NCBI RefSeq assembly: GCF_008274805.1
Contig: NZ_CP022579.1
Coordinates: forward strand, 1,922,001-1,986,000
Source: Oryzomicrobium terrae
GTDB taxonomy: Bacteria > Pseudomonadota > Gammaproteobacteria > Burkholderiales > Rhodocyclaceae
Direction: 5' to 3'
DNA length: 64,000 nt
Within the stretch, counting starts at the first letter, position 1. Every line of letters begins with the position of its first letter. The translations under genes and the position numbers were made by a program. Positions 1-8,361 of the stretch are shown one piece after another. The notes under the pieces are model-generated. The model worked only from the letters and a program-made list of their open reading frames with translations, did no database searches and was not told where the DNA came from.

Positions 1-2
1 GC

Positions 3-1925
3 GACATCCGCATGCGCGGCCTGGGCAACGGCTATACCCAGATCCTGCTCAACGGCGAGCCGGCCCCCCGGGGCTTTTCCCTGGACAGCATTCCGCCCGA
101 CCAGGTGGAGCGGATCGAGGTGATGCGGGCGCCGGTGGCCGAGCACAGCACCCGGGCCATCGCCGGCACCATCAACATCGTTCTGCGCGAGGATTTCGCC
201 CGTAAGCAGAACGACTTCCGCCCCTCGGCCAGCCTGGAGAACGGCCGGCTGCAATCCTTCGTCTCATTGCAGCGCAGCGACAGCGACGGCAGCTTCGGCT
301 ACAACCTCAACGCCAACGTCATGCACCGCAACCAGGCCAGCCAGGTGGACACCACCACCAGCGCCCGGGACCTGGGCACCGGCCTGGCCACCCTGCAACG
401 TGACGAACAGAGCCGCAGCAACACGGTCAGCGACGGTCTGCACCTGTCGTCGCGCCTCAACTGGAAGCTCGATGGCGGCGACAGCCTGACCCTCAACCCC
501 TTCCTCGCCGTCAACCGGGGCGTCACCACCGGGGACAGCCAGCTCACCGAGACCGTCGGCGTCGCGCCCTACAGCACCGCCCAGTGGCGCACCGAGAACG
601 AGAACACCCTGCTGCGGGTGATGGGCAACTGGAAGCACCGCCTGGAAGGCGGCTCGCGCCTCGACATCCGCTTCAGCGCCGGCCTGGCCAGCAGCGACAG
701 CACCACCGACCGCCGCGAGTACGACGGCGGCGGCGCCCTGGCCCACACCAGCAGGAGCAACACCCGCATCCGCGACACCACCTTCAGTACCGCCGGCAAG
801 CTGTCCAACCCGGTGGCCCGGGGCCACAGCCTGGCGATGGGCTGGGAGCTGGAGCGGGGCCAGCGCAAGGAGACCGCCACCACCCTCCAGGACGGCGCCC
901 TGCAACTGGCCCAGTTCGGCAGCGACCTGGAGGCCAGTACCACCCGCCTGGCGGCCTTCGGCCAGGACGAGTGGGAAATCTCGCCCCTGTGGTCGGTTTA
1001 TGGCGGTCTGCGCTGGGAGACGATCCGCACCCGCAGCGACTGGGCCTCCGGCTCGGCTAGCAACGACAGCAGCGTGGCCAGCCCCCTCTTCCACAGCGTC
1101 TGGCGCTTCACCGAGGAGAGCAAGGACCAGATTCGCCTGGGCCTGACCCGCAGCTACAAGTCCCCCACCCTCGGCCAGTTGGTGCCCCGCCCCACCCTGT
1201 CCAGCACCTATTCCACCAGCGTGTCGAACACGGTGGACAAGCCGGACAGCGCCGGCAACCCCAACCTCAAGCCGGAACTGGCCTGGGGCCTGGACCTGGC
1301 CTACGAGCACTATCTGGCGGAAGGGGGCATCCTCAGCGCCAGCCTGTTCCAGCGCAACATCGACAACCTGATCCGCAACGTCACCTCGTTGCAAAGCGTC
1401 AGCTGGTCGCCGAGCCAGCGCTGGGTGACCACGCCCCAGAACATCGGCAGCGCCGTCACCCGGGGCATCGAGCTGGACGCCAAGTTCCGCCTCGCCGAAC
1501 TGATGGCCGGCGCCCCGCCCCTGGACATCCGGGCCAACGTCAGCCGCTTCTGGTCCAAGGTGGACGGCATCGACGGCCCCAACAACCGGCTCGACCAGCA
1601 GCCCGGCTACACCGCCAACCTGGGCGCCGACTACCCCCTGCGCAGCCTGCCCCTGACCGTGGGCGGCAACCTCAACTGGACCCCGGCCTTCACCGTGCAG
1701 CAGAGCAACACCCAGAGCTATACCCAGCAGCTGAAGCGGGTGTACGACGTGTACGCCCTGTGGCAGGTGGACCGGGATACCCGCGTCCGCTTTTCCGCCG
1801 CCAACCTGCTGCACGCCGACTACGCCACCGGTAGCGCCTACCTGACCGGCACCGGCGAACAGTCGGTGCAGAGCAGCGCCCGCACCTACCGGGTGTTCTC
1901 GGCCCGGCTGGAGATCAAGCTCTGA
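3..1925 (+). CDS. TonB-dependent outer-membrane receptor, 5' truncated by the window
   Basis: This is the plug and beta-barrel part of a TonB-dependent receptor, which imports a metal chelate or another large substrate across the outer membrane. The frame is open from base 3 and enters inside the plug domain: the first residues (RMRGLGNGYTQILLNGEP, then DQVERIEVMRAP and GTINIVLRE) match the conserved plug core. The rest is typical barrel sequence with alternating polar and aromatic strands, and it ends in an amphipathic strand (RVFSARLEIKL) suited to outer-membrane insertion. Signal peptide and TonB box lie upstream of the window. The substrate cannot be read from sequence. A CopG-like copper protein follows 121 bp downstream, which hints at copper or another metal, but this is inference. 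Confidence 0.9.
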   Translation, partial: DIRMRGLGNGYTQILLNGEPAPRGFSLDSIPPDQVERIEVMRAPVAEHSTRAIAGTINIVLREDFARKQNDFRPSASLENGRLQSFVSLQRSDSDGSFGYNLNANVMHRNQASQVDTTTSARDLGTGLATLQRDEQSRSNTVSDGLHLSSRLNWKLDGGDSLTLNPFLAVNRGVTTGDSQLTETVGVAPYSTAQWRTENENTLLRVMGNWKHRLEGGSRLDIRFSAGLASSDSTTDRREYDGGGALAHTSRSNTRIRDTTFSTAGKLSNPVARGHSLAMGWELERGQRKETATTLQDGALQLAQFGSDLEASTTRLAAFGQDEWEISPLWSVYGGLRWETIRTRSDWASGSASNDSSVASPLFHSVWRFTEESKDQIRLGLTRSYKSPTLGQLVPRPTLSSTYSTSVSNTVDKPDSAGNPNLKPELAWGLDLAYEHYLAEGGILSASLFQRNIDNLIRNVTSLQSVSWSPSQRWVTTPQNIGSAVTRGIELDAKFRLAELMAGAPPLDIRANVSRFWSKVDGIDGPNNRLDQQPGYTANLGADYPLRSLPLTVGGNLNWTPAFTVQQSNTQSYTQQLKRVYDVYALWQVDRDTRVRFSAANLLHADYATGSAYLTGTGEQSVQSSARTYRVFSARLEIKL

Positions 1926-2046
1926 CGAGGGATTCCGCCTGTTCCAGCGTTTCCGGACATTTTCGAACCCTCCGGCCGGCATCCCTGCCCGGGGCTGTCG
2001 GCCACCACCCAACCGGGGATTCCCGGTGCCTTTACGGGAGATGACC

Positions 2047-2538
2047 ATGCACCATGCCACCCACGCCACTCAGTCCTCCGCCACACCGCGCCGCCTCCGG
2101 CGGGGGATCGCCGCGTTGCTCCTGGCGCTCAACGCCGCCGGGGCCCTGGCCCAAGCGGCCCTGCCGACCGTGGAGGTATTCAAGAGCCCCTACTGCGGCT
2201 GTTGCACCGACTGGGTGAAGCACATGCAGGCCGCCGGCTTCACGGTGAAGGTGCACAACGTGGACGATACCCAGGCCGCCCGGGCCGCCGCCGGCATGCC
2301 CGATTCCCTGGCCTCGTGCCACACCGCCAAGGTGGGCGGCTATGCCATCGAGGGCCACGTGCCGGCCCAGGACATCCGCCGCCTGCTGGCGGAAAAGCCC
2401 AAGGCCGTCGGCCTGGCCGTGCCCGGCATGCCCCAGGGCGCCCCAGGGATGGAAGTGCCCAAGCCCCAGCCCTACGACACCCTGCTGGTGAGTCGGGAAG
2501 GCGGCCGGGAAAAAGTCTCGGTATTCGCCCGGCACTGA
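2047..2538 (+). CDS. DUF411/CopG-like metal-binding periplasmic protein
   Basis: A 163-residue exported protein with an N-terminal hydrophobic signal (ALLLALNAAGALAQA) followed by a DUF411 domain. The motif YCGCC near the mature N-terminus is the CxCC signature of this family, and a second conserved Cys lies in SLASCHTAKVGGY. DUF411 includes CopG of Pseudomonas, a periplasmic copper-binding protein, so a copper role is likely by family. The ATG at 2047 is chosen because an ACGGGAG ribosome site sits 6 bp upstream; an in-frame ATG at 2041 and a GTG at 2026 are alternatives. It follows the TonB receptor in the same direction. Copper export genes (copA-cueR) lie 8 kb downstream but are not adjacent. 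Confidence 0.85.
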   Translation: MHHATHATQSSATPRRLRRGIAALLLALNAAGALAQAALPTVEVFKSPYCGCCTDWVKHMQAAGFTVKVHNVDDTQAARAAAGMPDSLASCHTAKVGGYAIEGHVPAQDIRRLLAEKPKAVGLAVPGMPQGAPGMEVPKPQPYDTLLVSREGGREKVSVFARH

Positions 2539-2562
2539 GCTGGAATGGAACGCGGTGGAGCG

Positions 2563-2593
2563 CCGTGAGGCGGGCGTTGCCCCGCCCTCACGG
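2563..2593. terminator. Hairpin between convergent genes
   Basis: An inverted repeat (CCGTGAGGCGGG against CCCGCCCTCACGG, one bulged base, 6-nt loop) fills the 69-bp gap between the DUF411 gene and the convergent histidine kinase. It has no U-tract on either strand, so it is a weak intrinsic terminator or a transcription-blocking hairpin. Confidence 0.45.
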
Positions 2594-2607
2594 CCGAAGC
2601 CGGTGCA

Positions 2608-5600
2608 TCAGGCGGCGGCCAGCCAGGCCAGCAGCTCCGTCTCGACCTCATCCAGGGTGGCGAGCAACGTCACTGTTTGACCTTGCAAGGCCTCCAACTC
2701 CTTTCCGCCGATCTCCTGGTTTGCCGCGCCCTTGAGCGCCCGCCGTGCAGCCTGCTCCAGATCCAGGGCCTGGGCCGTGGCGCCGGGGGCGGAGAAGGTG
2801 GCAAACAGGCTCTTCAGCGTATGGGCCTCGTCGGCGATACGCTTGGCCCATTCGGCGGCGCTTTCCACTGTCGGCGGCGCCAGGCGCTGACGGTGATTGG
2901 GGAGTTCATCGCGGAACATCCCGGCCAGGGTCGCCAGCAGTTCCGTATCGCCCCCCATGCGCGCCAGGGTTTCGTCCCGGTCGAGCAGCGGCACATCCGG
3001 CACATTCGCTGACGAGGGTCCCGGCACAGCCGGACCGGCCGGGACGCTGCCCGGTGCGGACACCACCGCGTTGGGCAGGCAGCGGGCCAGCTCGGCAAAC
3101 AGGTGTTCGGCCACCACCGGCTTGGCCACGTAGCCGTTCATGCCCGCCGCCAGGCAGGCTTCCCGGTCGCCTTCCAGCACGCTGGCGGTCATGGCGATGA
3201 TGGGAATGGTCCGTCCGTCGCCCCGGGCCGCCTCGGCGGCACGGATTTCCCGGGTGGCGGTGAGGCCATCCATTTCCGGCATGTGCACGTCCATCAGCAC
3301 CGCATCGAAGTCCTCTGGCGCCGCCACCCAGCGCTCCAGGGCCTGCCGGCCGTTTTCCGCCACCGTAACCCGGTGGCCGCGGCCATTGAGCAGGGCCAGG
3401 GCCAGCTTGCGGTTGACCGGATGGTCCTCGGCCAACAGCAGGGACAGGGGCTGGAGCAACGTGGCGCGGCCCTGGCCACCGGCCGGTTCGGCAGCCTCGG
3501 CAACAGGCGCTTCCTCTGGCAAGGCCAGGGTGCCGAGGCGGGCATCGAAGAAGAACGTGGCGCCGTGGCCGGGCCGGCTTTCCACGCCGATATGCCCGCC
3601 CATCATGGTGACCAGCCGGTTGCTGATGGCCAGGCCCAGGCCGGTGCCGCCGAAGCGCCGGGCAATACTGCTGTCGGCCTGGGAAAAGGCGTCGAAGATG
3701 ACCTGCTGCTGCTCCGGGGCAATGCCCACCCCGGTATCGCTGACCGATACCCGCAGGTGGCCCGGCTCGTCGCCCCGGGCGAGAGTGACGGTGACGCCGC
3801 CCTGCTCGGTGAATTTGAGCGCATTGCCGATCAGGTTGATCAGCACCTGTTTGAGCCGCACCGGATCGCCGACCAGGCGCTCCGGCACATCCTCGGTGAC
3901 CACCGACTCCAGGGTCAGGCCCTTTTGCCGGGCACGCAGGGCCAGGGGTTTGATCACGTCGCGGACCAGGGCCCGGGGAGCGAAGGGAATCGCTTCCAGG
4001 TCCATGCGCCCGGCCTCGATCTTGGAGAAGTCGAGGATGTCGTTGATGATCACCAGCAGGGATTCCGCCGAGGATTTGACCGTTTCCAGGTAGTCGCGCT
4101 GTACCGGGTCCAGGTTGGTTTCCAGGGTCAGGTCGGTCATCCCCAGGATGCCGTTCATCGGGGTGCGGATTTCATGGCTCATGCTGGCCAGGAAGACGCT
4201 CTTCGCCCGGTTCGCCGCCTCGGCCGCCTGGCGGGCCTGCTCCAGTTCATGCTCGGCCTGCTTCCGTTCGGTGATGTCGCGGAACAGCCACAGGTGGCCC
4301 CGGTAGCCGTCCGGGTCCGGAGCGTCGGGAAAAAGATAGATGGGCACGTAGTCCAGTTCCAGTACCCGACCATCCTTCAACAGCATTTCCTTGCCCTCGG
4401 CGTGCTGCCGCTCCACCACCCGGGCCTCGACCCAGGCCTGCATCTCCTCGCCGTTGCTCATGAGCGGCAGGTGGCTGGCCAGGACGGTGCGGCAGTCCTG
4501 GCCGATGTAGCTTTCCGCCAGGGTGGAGTCGAGTCCGAGCACGGCGGGCATGGTCTGGTTGACCAGCAGGACCTGGCGGTTCTCGTCCTCGACCAGGATG
4601 CCGGCCTGCAGGCTCTCGATCAGGGCGGTGAGCCGGGAGGTGGTGGCGAGCAGGTATTCCTCGTCACGCTTGCGTTCGGTGATGTCCTGAAAGGCAGCCA
4701 CGGTACCGGTCAGGCGCTGGCCTTCGAGCAGGGGCACCTGAACCACCGACACCGGCAGCAGGCTGCCGTCCTTGCGGGTAAAGGCGTCATAGTCGGTGCG
4801 GAAAGCGTGGCGCAGCACCGCCGGGGCATGCATCGGGCACTCGTCCCGGGCCACCGGCTGGCCGCTCAGGGTGCACGGATGGACCCGATCGTGCAGGTAT
4901 TGCCCCTCCAGTTCGGCCCGGCTGTAGCCGAGCAGCCGCTCGGCCTCGGCATTGACGAAGGTCACCCGCCCCAAGGCGTCGGTGGCCACCACCCCTTCGC
5001 CCAGAGCATCGGTAAGGCTTTTGAGAAAGCGGGTGTGCTCGGCGATGGTCGCCTCCTGAGCCGCCAGCTGCAGGGAGGCACGGTTAAGGGCGCTGACCAC
5101 TTCACCGGTTTCCAGATCGGCCCGGTAGGCAGGCAGCACGTCGCCCCGGCGCACGTCCAGATCGGCGGCAAACCGGGCCGCCTGGCGCAATGCCCGCAGA
5201 GGCCGTGCCAGGAACAACAGCAGCAGCACGGTGCTGGCCAGTACCGACAGCACGGCGGTCAACACGCTGGTCCGCCAGGTTTCGCGCCAGGCCTGGTCCA
5301 GCGCATCGAGCCCCACGTCCATGCGCAGCCAGCCCTGTCGCTCACCGCTTTCGAGCGGATACCACAGGGTCAGCCGTGAGCCGGTGGCGTGGAGAAAATC
5401 TGGGGAATCCGACGGCCGCATCACATGCAGGGGCTGGCTACCCTCCGGCACCTTCATGAGCGGCAGGCCGTAGACGGCCTGGATCAGGCCATTGTCGTCG
5501 CGGCGGGACGCGGCCAGCACCTTGCCCGCCAGATCGACCACCATCAGGCCGCGCACTTCGGTGGCCTCATTGGCGCGCTGCAAGGTGTATTCCAGGCCGG

Positions 5601-5826
5601 CACCATCACCCAGCACGATCATGTCGCTTACGGAATCCGCCACGCCCCGGGCCAGGGTGCGAGACTGGCTGATCACCAAGTGTTCGGCCAGGTTCATCTC
5701 CGCCGACGCCGTCACCCAGGTGTACACGAACACCGTGCCGGCAAACAGCAGCGAAACCAGCAGGGCCAGCTGGGAGCCGAGGCGATGGGGCAGCCAGCGC
5801 AGGAACGGTCGGAACGAAAAGGTCAT
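2608..5826 (-). CDS. BarA-type hybrid sensor histidine kinase with PAS, receiver and HPt domains
   Basis: A 1072-residue tripartite sensor kinase. Visible order: membrane helix (about residues 15-40), periplasmic sensor, second helix (about 185-206), HAMP-like linker, PAS domains (about 265-385 and 395-525), HisKA with phospho-acceptor His551 in [12 protein letters not shown], an ATPase domain with N box (NLIGNALKF) and G boxes ([15 protein letters not shown]), a receiver with Asp846 in [12 protein letters not shown], and a C-terminal HPt with His1002 in DEAHTLKS. A phosphorelay His-Asp-His is therefore complete and should end on an unlinked response regulator. Start at complement 5826 places the first membrane helix normally; a start at 5952 would add 42 Arg/Pro-rich residues read through a hairpin and is rejected. 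The signal sensed is unknown. Confidence 0.92.
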   Translation of the reverse strand: MTFSFRPFLRWLPHRLGSQLALLVSLLFAGTVFVYTWVTASAEMNLAEHLVISQSRTLARGVADSVSDMIVLGDGAGLEYTLQRANEATEVRGLMVVDLAGKVLAASRRDDNGLIQAVYGLPLMKVPEGSQPLHVMRPSDSPDFLHATGSRLTLWYPLESGERQGWLRMDVGLDALDQAWRETWRTSVLTAVLSVLASTVLLLLFLARPLRALRQAARFAADLDVRRGDVLPAYRADLETGEVVSALNRASLQLAAQEATIAEHTRFLKSLTDALGEGVVATDALGRVTFVNAEAERLLGYSRAELEGQYLHDRVHPCTLSGQPVARDECPMHAPAVLRHAFRTDYDAFTRKDGSLLPVSVVQVPLLEGQRLTGTVAAFQDITERKRDEEYLLATTSRLTALIESLQAGILVEDENRQVLLVNQTMPAVLGLDSTLAESYIGQDCRTVLASHLPLMSNGEEMQAWVEARVVERQHAEGKEMLLKDGRVLELDYVPIYLFPDAPDPDGYRGHLWLFRDITERKQAEHELEQARQAAEAANRAKSVFLASMSHEIRTPMNGILGMTDLTLETNLDPVQRDYLETVKSSAESLLVIINDILDFSKIEAGRMDLEAIPFAPRALVRDVIKPLALRARQKGLTLESVVTEDVPERLVGDPVRLKQVLINLIGNALKFTEQGGVTVTLARGDEPGHLRVSVSDTGVGIAPEQQQVIFDAFSQADSSIARRFGGTGLGLAISNRLVTMMGGHIGVESRPGHGATFFFDARLGTLALPEEAPVAEAAEPAGGQGRATLLQPLSLLLAEDHPVNRKLALALLNGRGHRVTVAENGRQALERWVAAPEDFDAVLMDVHMPEMDGLTATREIRAAEAARGDGRTIPIIAMTASVLEGDREACLAAGMNGYVAKPVVAEHLFAELARCLPNAVVSAPGSVPAGPAVPGPSSANVPDVPLLDRDETLARMGGDTELLATLAGMFRDELPNHRQRLAPPTVESAAEWAKRIADEAHTLKSLFATFSAPGATAQALDLEQAARRALKGAANQEIGGKELEALQGQTVTLLATLDEVETELLAWLAAA

Positions 5827-5837
5827 GGCGACGGATA

Positions 5838-5892
5838 CCGAGGAAAAAAGCCGCGGGCGGCAACCGCGGCGGCAGCCCTGCCTCCAGGCAGG
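5838..5892 (-). promoter_or_regulatory. Two-hairpin leader with terminator-like T-run upstream of the hybrid kinase
   Basis: Read on the minus strand, the leader of the kinase gene holds a small hairpin (CCTGCC/GGCAGG, 5877-5892) and then a 7-bp GC stem (GCCGCGG/CCGCGGC, 5850-5870) directly followed by TTTTTT, about 18 bp before the start codon. This is the form of an intrinsic terminator or attenuator placed in a 5' leader. No minus-strand gene lies immediately upstream that it could serve as an ordinary 3' terminator. Confidence 0.5.
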
Positions 5893-6074
5893 AGCGGCGA
5901 GTATAGCGCGGGCCGCGGGAAGCCCCGTCCCGGGCGGATTACACACTGTCACCGAAGATGCATGGAATCCATGGACAGCTCCCCTCGGGAAAGACCATAA
6001 TCGCCGATCTTTTCCCGTCGTCGCCCCTGGCCGGCGCCGGCACCATCCTGCTGCCGCACCGCTTTCCCATACCG

Positions 6075-6677
6075 ATGAAGTTTCTCTTCGACCTCCTGCC
6101 CGTCATCCTGTTTTTCGCCGCCTACAAGACGTCGGGCATCTTTGCCGCTACTGCGGTGGCCATTGCCGCCACGGCCGCCCAGATCGCCTGGGTCTGGTAT
6201 CGCCACCGCAAGGTCGACACCATGCTCTGGGCCAGCCTGGCGATCGTCACGATCTTCGGCGGTGCCACCTTGCTGCTCCACGACGAAACCTTCATCAAGT
6301 GGAAGCCCACGGTGCTCTACTGGCTGTTCTCGACCCTGCTGCTCGGCTCGTCGATCTTCTTCCGCAAGAACCTGATCCGTACCATGCTGGGCAAGCAGAT
6401 CACCCTGCCCGAGCCAATCTGGCACAAGCTCAACCTGGCCTGGTCGCTGTTCTTCGTGGTCATGGGGCTGGCCAACCTGTACGTGGCCTTCACCTATTCC
6501 CTCGATGCCTGGGTGAACTTCAAGCTGTTCGGCGCCACCGGCATGCTCCTGGCGTTCATGGTCGCCCAGGGGTTCATCCTGGCGCGCTACATGGACGATT
6601 CCGCCCAACAACCCGCCCCGCTCAACCCTGCCAACGCCGCCCCATCCGCCGATGCGGGCGTGGAGGAAAGACAATGA
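6075..6677 (+). CDS. yciB: Septation protein A / inner-membrane protein YciB
   Basis: A 200-residue polytopic membrane protein of the YciB/IspZ family, linked in Enterobacteria to cell-envelope and septum integrity. It begins [18 protein letters not shown], the family N-terminus, and keeps [13 protein letters not shown] and the WHKLNLAW segment; about five hydrophobic helices are visible. The start at 6075 matches the family; the longer open frame from 5958 only adds non-conserved residues. Its stop overlaps the start of the YciI-like gene (ATGA), so the two are translationally coupled. yciB, yciI and bolA together are a conserved proteobacterial neighbourhood. Confidence 0.93.
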   Translation: MKFLFDLLPVILFFAAYKTSGIFAATAVAIAATAAQIAWVWYRHRKVDTMLWASLAIVTIFGGATLLLHDETFIKWKPTVLYWLFSTLLLGSSIFFRKNLIRTMLGKQITLPEPIWHKLNLAWSLFFVVMGLANLYVAFTYSLDAWVNFKLFGATGMLLAFMVAQGFILARYMDDSAQQPAPLNPANAAPSADAGVEERQ

Positions 6678-6979
6678 TGTGGTACGCCATCGTCGGTGAA
6701 GACAACCCCGGTTCCCTGGAGCAGCGTCTGGCTGCCCGCCCCGCCCACCTGGAACGCCTCCAGGCCCTGCAGGCCGACGGCCGTCTCCTGCTGGCCGGCC
6801 CCTGCCCGGCCATCGACTCCCCGGACCCGGGCCCGGCCGGCTTCAGCGGCAGCCTGATCGTCGCCGAATTTGCCAGCCTGAGCGACGCCCAGGCCTGGGC
6901 CGACGCCGACCCCTACGTCGCTGCCGGGGTCTACGCCAAAGTCGTGGTCAAGCCGTTCAAAAAGGTTTTTCCCACCTGA
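6674..6979 (+). CDS. yciI: YciI-like protein
   Basis: A 101-residue single-domain YciI protein with a ferredoxin-like fold. [19 protein letters not shown] and the [22 protein letters not shown] block contain the usual His-Asp region of the family, and [23 protein letters not shown] is its typical C-terminus. The biochemical role of most YciI proteins is unknown; an enzymatic role similar to dehydrochlorinases has been suggested for relatives. A GGAGG ribosome site lies inside the end of yciB, and the ATG at 6674 overlaps the yciB stop by 4 bp; a second ATG at 6677 is equally possible. bolA follows after 13 bp. Confidence 0.9.
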   Translation: MMWYAIVGEDNPGSLEQRLAARPAHLERLQALQADGRLLLAGPCPAIDSPDPGPAGFSGSLIVAEFASLSDAQAWADADPYVAAGVYAKVVVKPFKKVFPT

Positions 6980-6992
6980 ATCGTCGGCCGCC

Positions 6993-7277
6993 ATGCACTA
7001 CACCTCCGAAGCCCTGGCCGCGACCCTGCACGAGCGACTCACTGCAGCCCTGGCGCCGGTCCGGCTGGAAATTACGGACGATAGTCACCACCATGCCGGC
7101 CATGCCGGCGCCCGGGGGGGCGGCCGCCACTACCGAGTGCTGGTCGTCTCGGCCGCCTTCGCCGGTAAACCCACCGTGTCCCGCCACCGGCTGGTCTATG
7201 CAGCCGCCGGTGAATTGATGCGCGGCCCGATCCATGCCCTGGCCTTGACCACCCATACCCCGGAGGAAGAGGCCTGA
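6993..7277 (+). CDS. bolA: BolA family protein
   Basis: A 94-residue BolA protein. Members partner monothiol glutaredoxins and take part in Fe-S cluster and iron handling; some affect morphology and biofilm. The helix SEALAATLHERLTAAL, the loop with EITDDSHHHAGHAG, the strand HYRVLVVSAAFAGKPTVSRHRLVY and the closing MRGPIHALALTTHTPEE are all family features, including the conserved His in SRHRLVY. It lies 13 bp after yciI and is followed by a peptidyl-prolyl isomerase, the common arrangement in betaproteobacteria. The short GARGGG run in the loop is slightly extended compared with E. coli BolA. Confidence 0.92.
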   Translation: MHYTSEALAATLHERLTAALAPVRLEITDDSHHHAGHAGARGGGRHYRVLVVSAAFAGKPTVSRHRLVYAAAGELMRGPIHALALTTHTPEEEA

Positions 7278-7328
7278 GCCGTTCGTCGCCGCGCGTTGCG
7301 CGAGCGGCCTCCTGCGCCCTCCCCGCCG

Positions 7329-7334
7329 TATAAT
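7329..7334 (+). promoter_or_regulatory. Candidate -10 element (TATAAT) for the parvulin gene
   Basis: A perfect TATAAT lies 45 bp before the start of the parvulin gene in the bolA-ppi gap. No good -35 hexamer is at 16-18 bp, so the assignment rests on the -10 alone. Confidence 0.4.
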
Positions 7335-7378
7335 TCTTTCGTCATCAACGCAACGCTTTCCCCCACAAGGACTCATAC

Positions 7379-8158
7379 ATGCATACGCTGTCCAAACTGG
7401 CCCTCTCGCTGGTTGCCGCTTCCGTCATCAGCGCCCCCGCCTTCGCCCAATCCGTCGCCAAGGTCAATGGTGTTTCCATCTCCAAGTCCCTGGCCGACGC
7501 CATCGTGAACGAGCAGAAGGCCAAGGGCGCTCCCGACAACGCCGAACTGCGCGCTGCCGTGAAGGAAGAGCTGGTGCGCCGCGAAGTGCTGGCCCAGGAA
7601 GCCAAGAAGAAGGGCCTGGACAAGAAGGCCGACGTGGCCGCCCAGATCGACCTGGCCCGCCAGTCCGTGCTGATCCGCGCCTTCCTCCAGGACTACATGA
7701 AGTCCAACCCGGTGACCGAGGCCCAGATCAAGCAGGAATACGACAGCATCAAGGCCCAGATGAGCGGTAACGAGTACCACGCCCGTCATATCCTGGTCGA
7801 GAAGGAAGACGACGCCAAGGCCATCATCGCCAAGCTGAAGAAGGGCGAGAAGTTTGCCGATCTGGCCAAGGACTCCAAGGACCCGGGGTCCAAGGACAAC
7901 GGCGGCGACCTCGGCTGGGCCCCTCCCAATGCTTATGTGAAGCCTTTCGCCGACGCCCTGGTCAAGCTTGAAAAGGGCAAGTACACCGAAGCCCCGGTGA
8001 AGTCCGACTTCGGCTGGCACGTGATCCTGCTCGAGGAGTCCCGTCCCCTGACCGCGCCGCCCTACGAGCAGCTCAAGCCGCAACTGGCCCAGCGCGTCGA
8101 GCAGAAGCTGGTGGACAAGCTGATCATGGATCTGCGCGCCAAGGCCAAGGTGGAATAA
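7379..8158 (+). CDS. Periplasmic parvulin-type peptidyl-prolyl isomerase
   Basis: A 259-residue exported foldase. A cleavable signal peptide ends at SAPAFAQ; a SurA/PrsA-like N-terminal region follows (VNGVSISKSLADAIV ... EELVRREVLAQEAKKKG), then a parvulin domain (about residues 130-230) with ARHILVEKEDDAKAII, KFADLAKDSKDPGSKDNGGDLGW and FGWHVILLEESR. It would catalyse cis-trans proline isomerisation on outer-membrane or secreted proteins. The start is fixed by AAGGAC 10 bp upstream. A strong terminator follows at 8183, so transcription of the yciB-yciI-bolA-ppi run ends here. Confidence 0.92.
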   Translation: MHTLSKLALSLVAASVISAPAFAQSVAKVNGVSISKSLADAIVNEQKAKGAPDNAELRAAVKEELVRREVLAQEAKKKGLDKKADVAAQIDLARQSVLIRAFLQDYMKSNPVTEAQIKQEYDSIKAQMSGNEYHARHILVEKEDDAKAIIAKLKKGEKFADLAKDSKDPGSKDNGGDLGWAPPNAYVKPFADALVKLEKGKYTEAPVKSDFGWHVILLEESRPLTAPPYEQLKPQLAQRVEQKLVDKLIMDLRAKAKVE

Positions 8159-8182
8159 GTCCCCCTGCCAGCTTTGCCGCCA

Positions 8183-8215
8183 ACGGGGCGTCCGGGTAAC
8201 CGGCGCCCCGTTTTT
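8183..8215 (+). terminator. Rho-independent terminator after the parvulin gene
   Basis: An 8-bp GC stem (ACGGGGCG 8183-8190, CGCCCCGT 8204-8211) runs into TTTTT, 24 bp after the parvulin stop. Confidence 0.85.
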
Positions 8216-8361
8216 CATGGTGGTTTCCGGACGTGCGGCTGTACCAGCCTGCCCTGTGGCGCCAGGCTGTCATACAACCGTCACTCCCCGTCGGTACAGT
8301 GCGCGGCGTTCTGGGTCATTCTCGCCAGCAGGCCCGCTGCTCACTACGAAGAAAAACCGAC

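Noticed and set aside
3103-5379. A 758-codon plus-strand frame
   Set aside because: It is the antisense of the histidine kinase, His/Gln/Gly-rich, without any domain.
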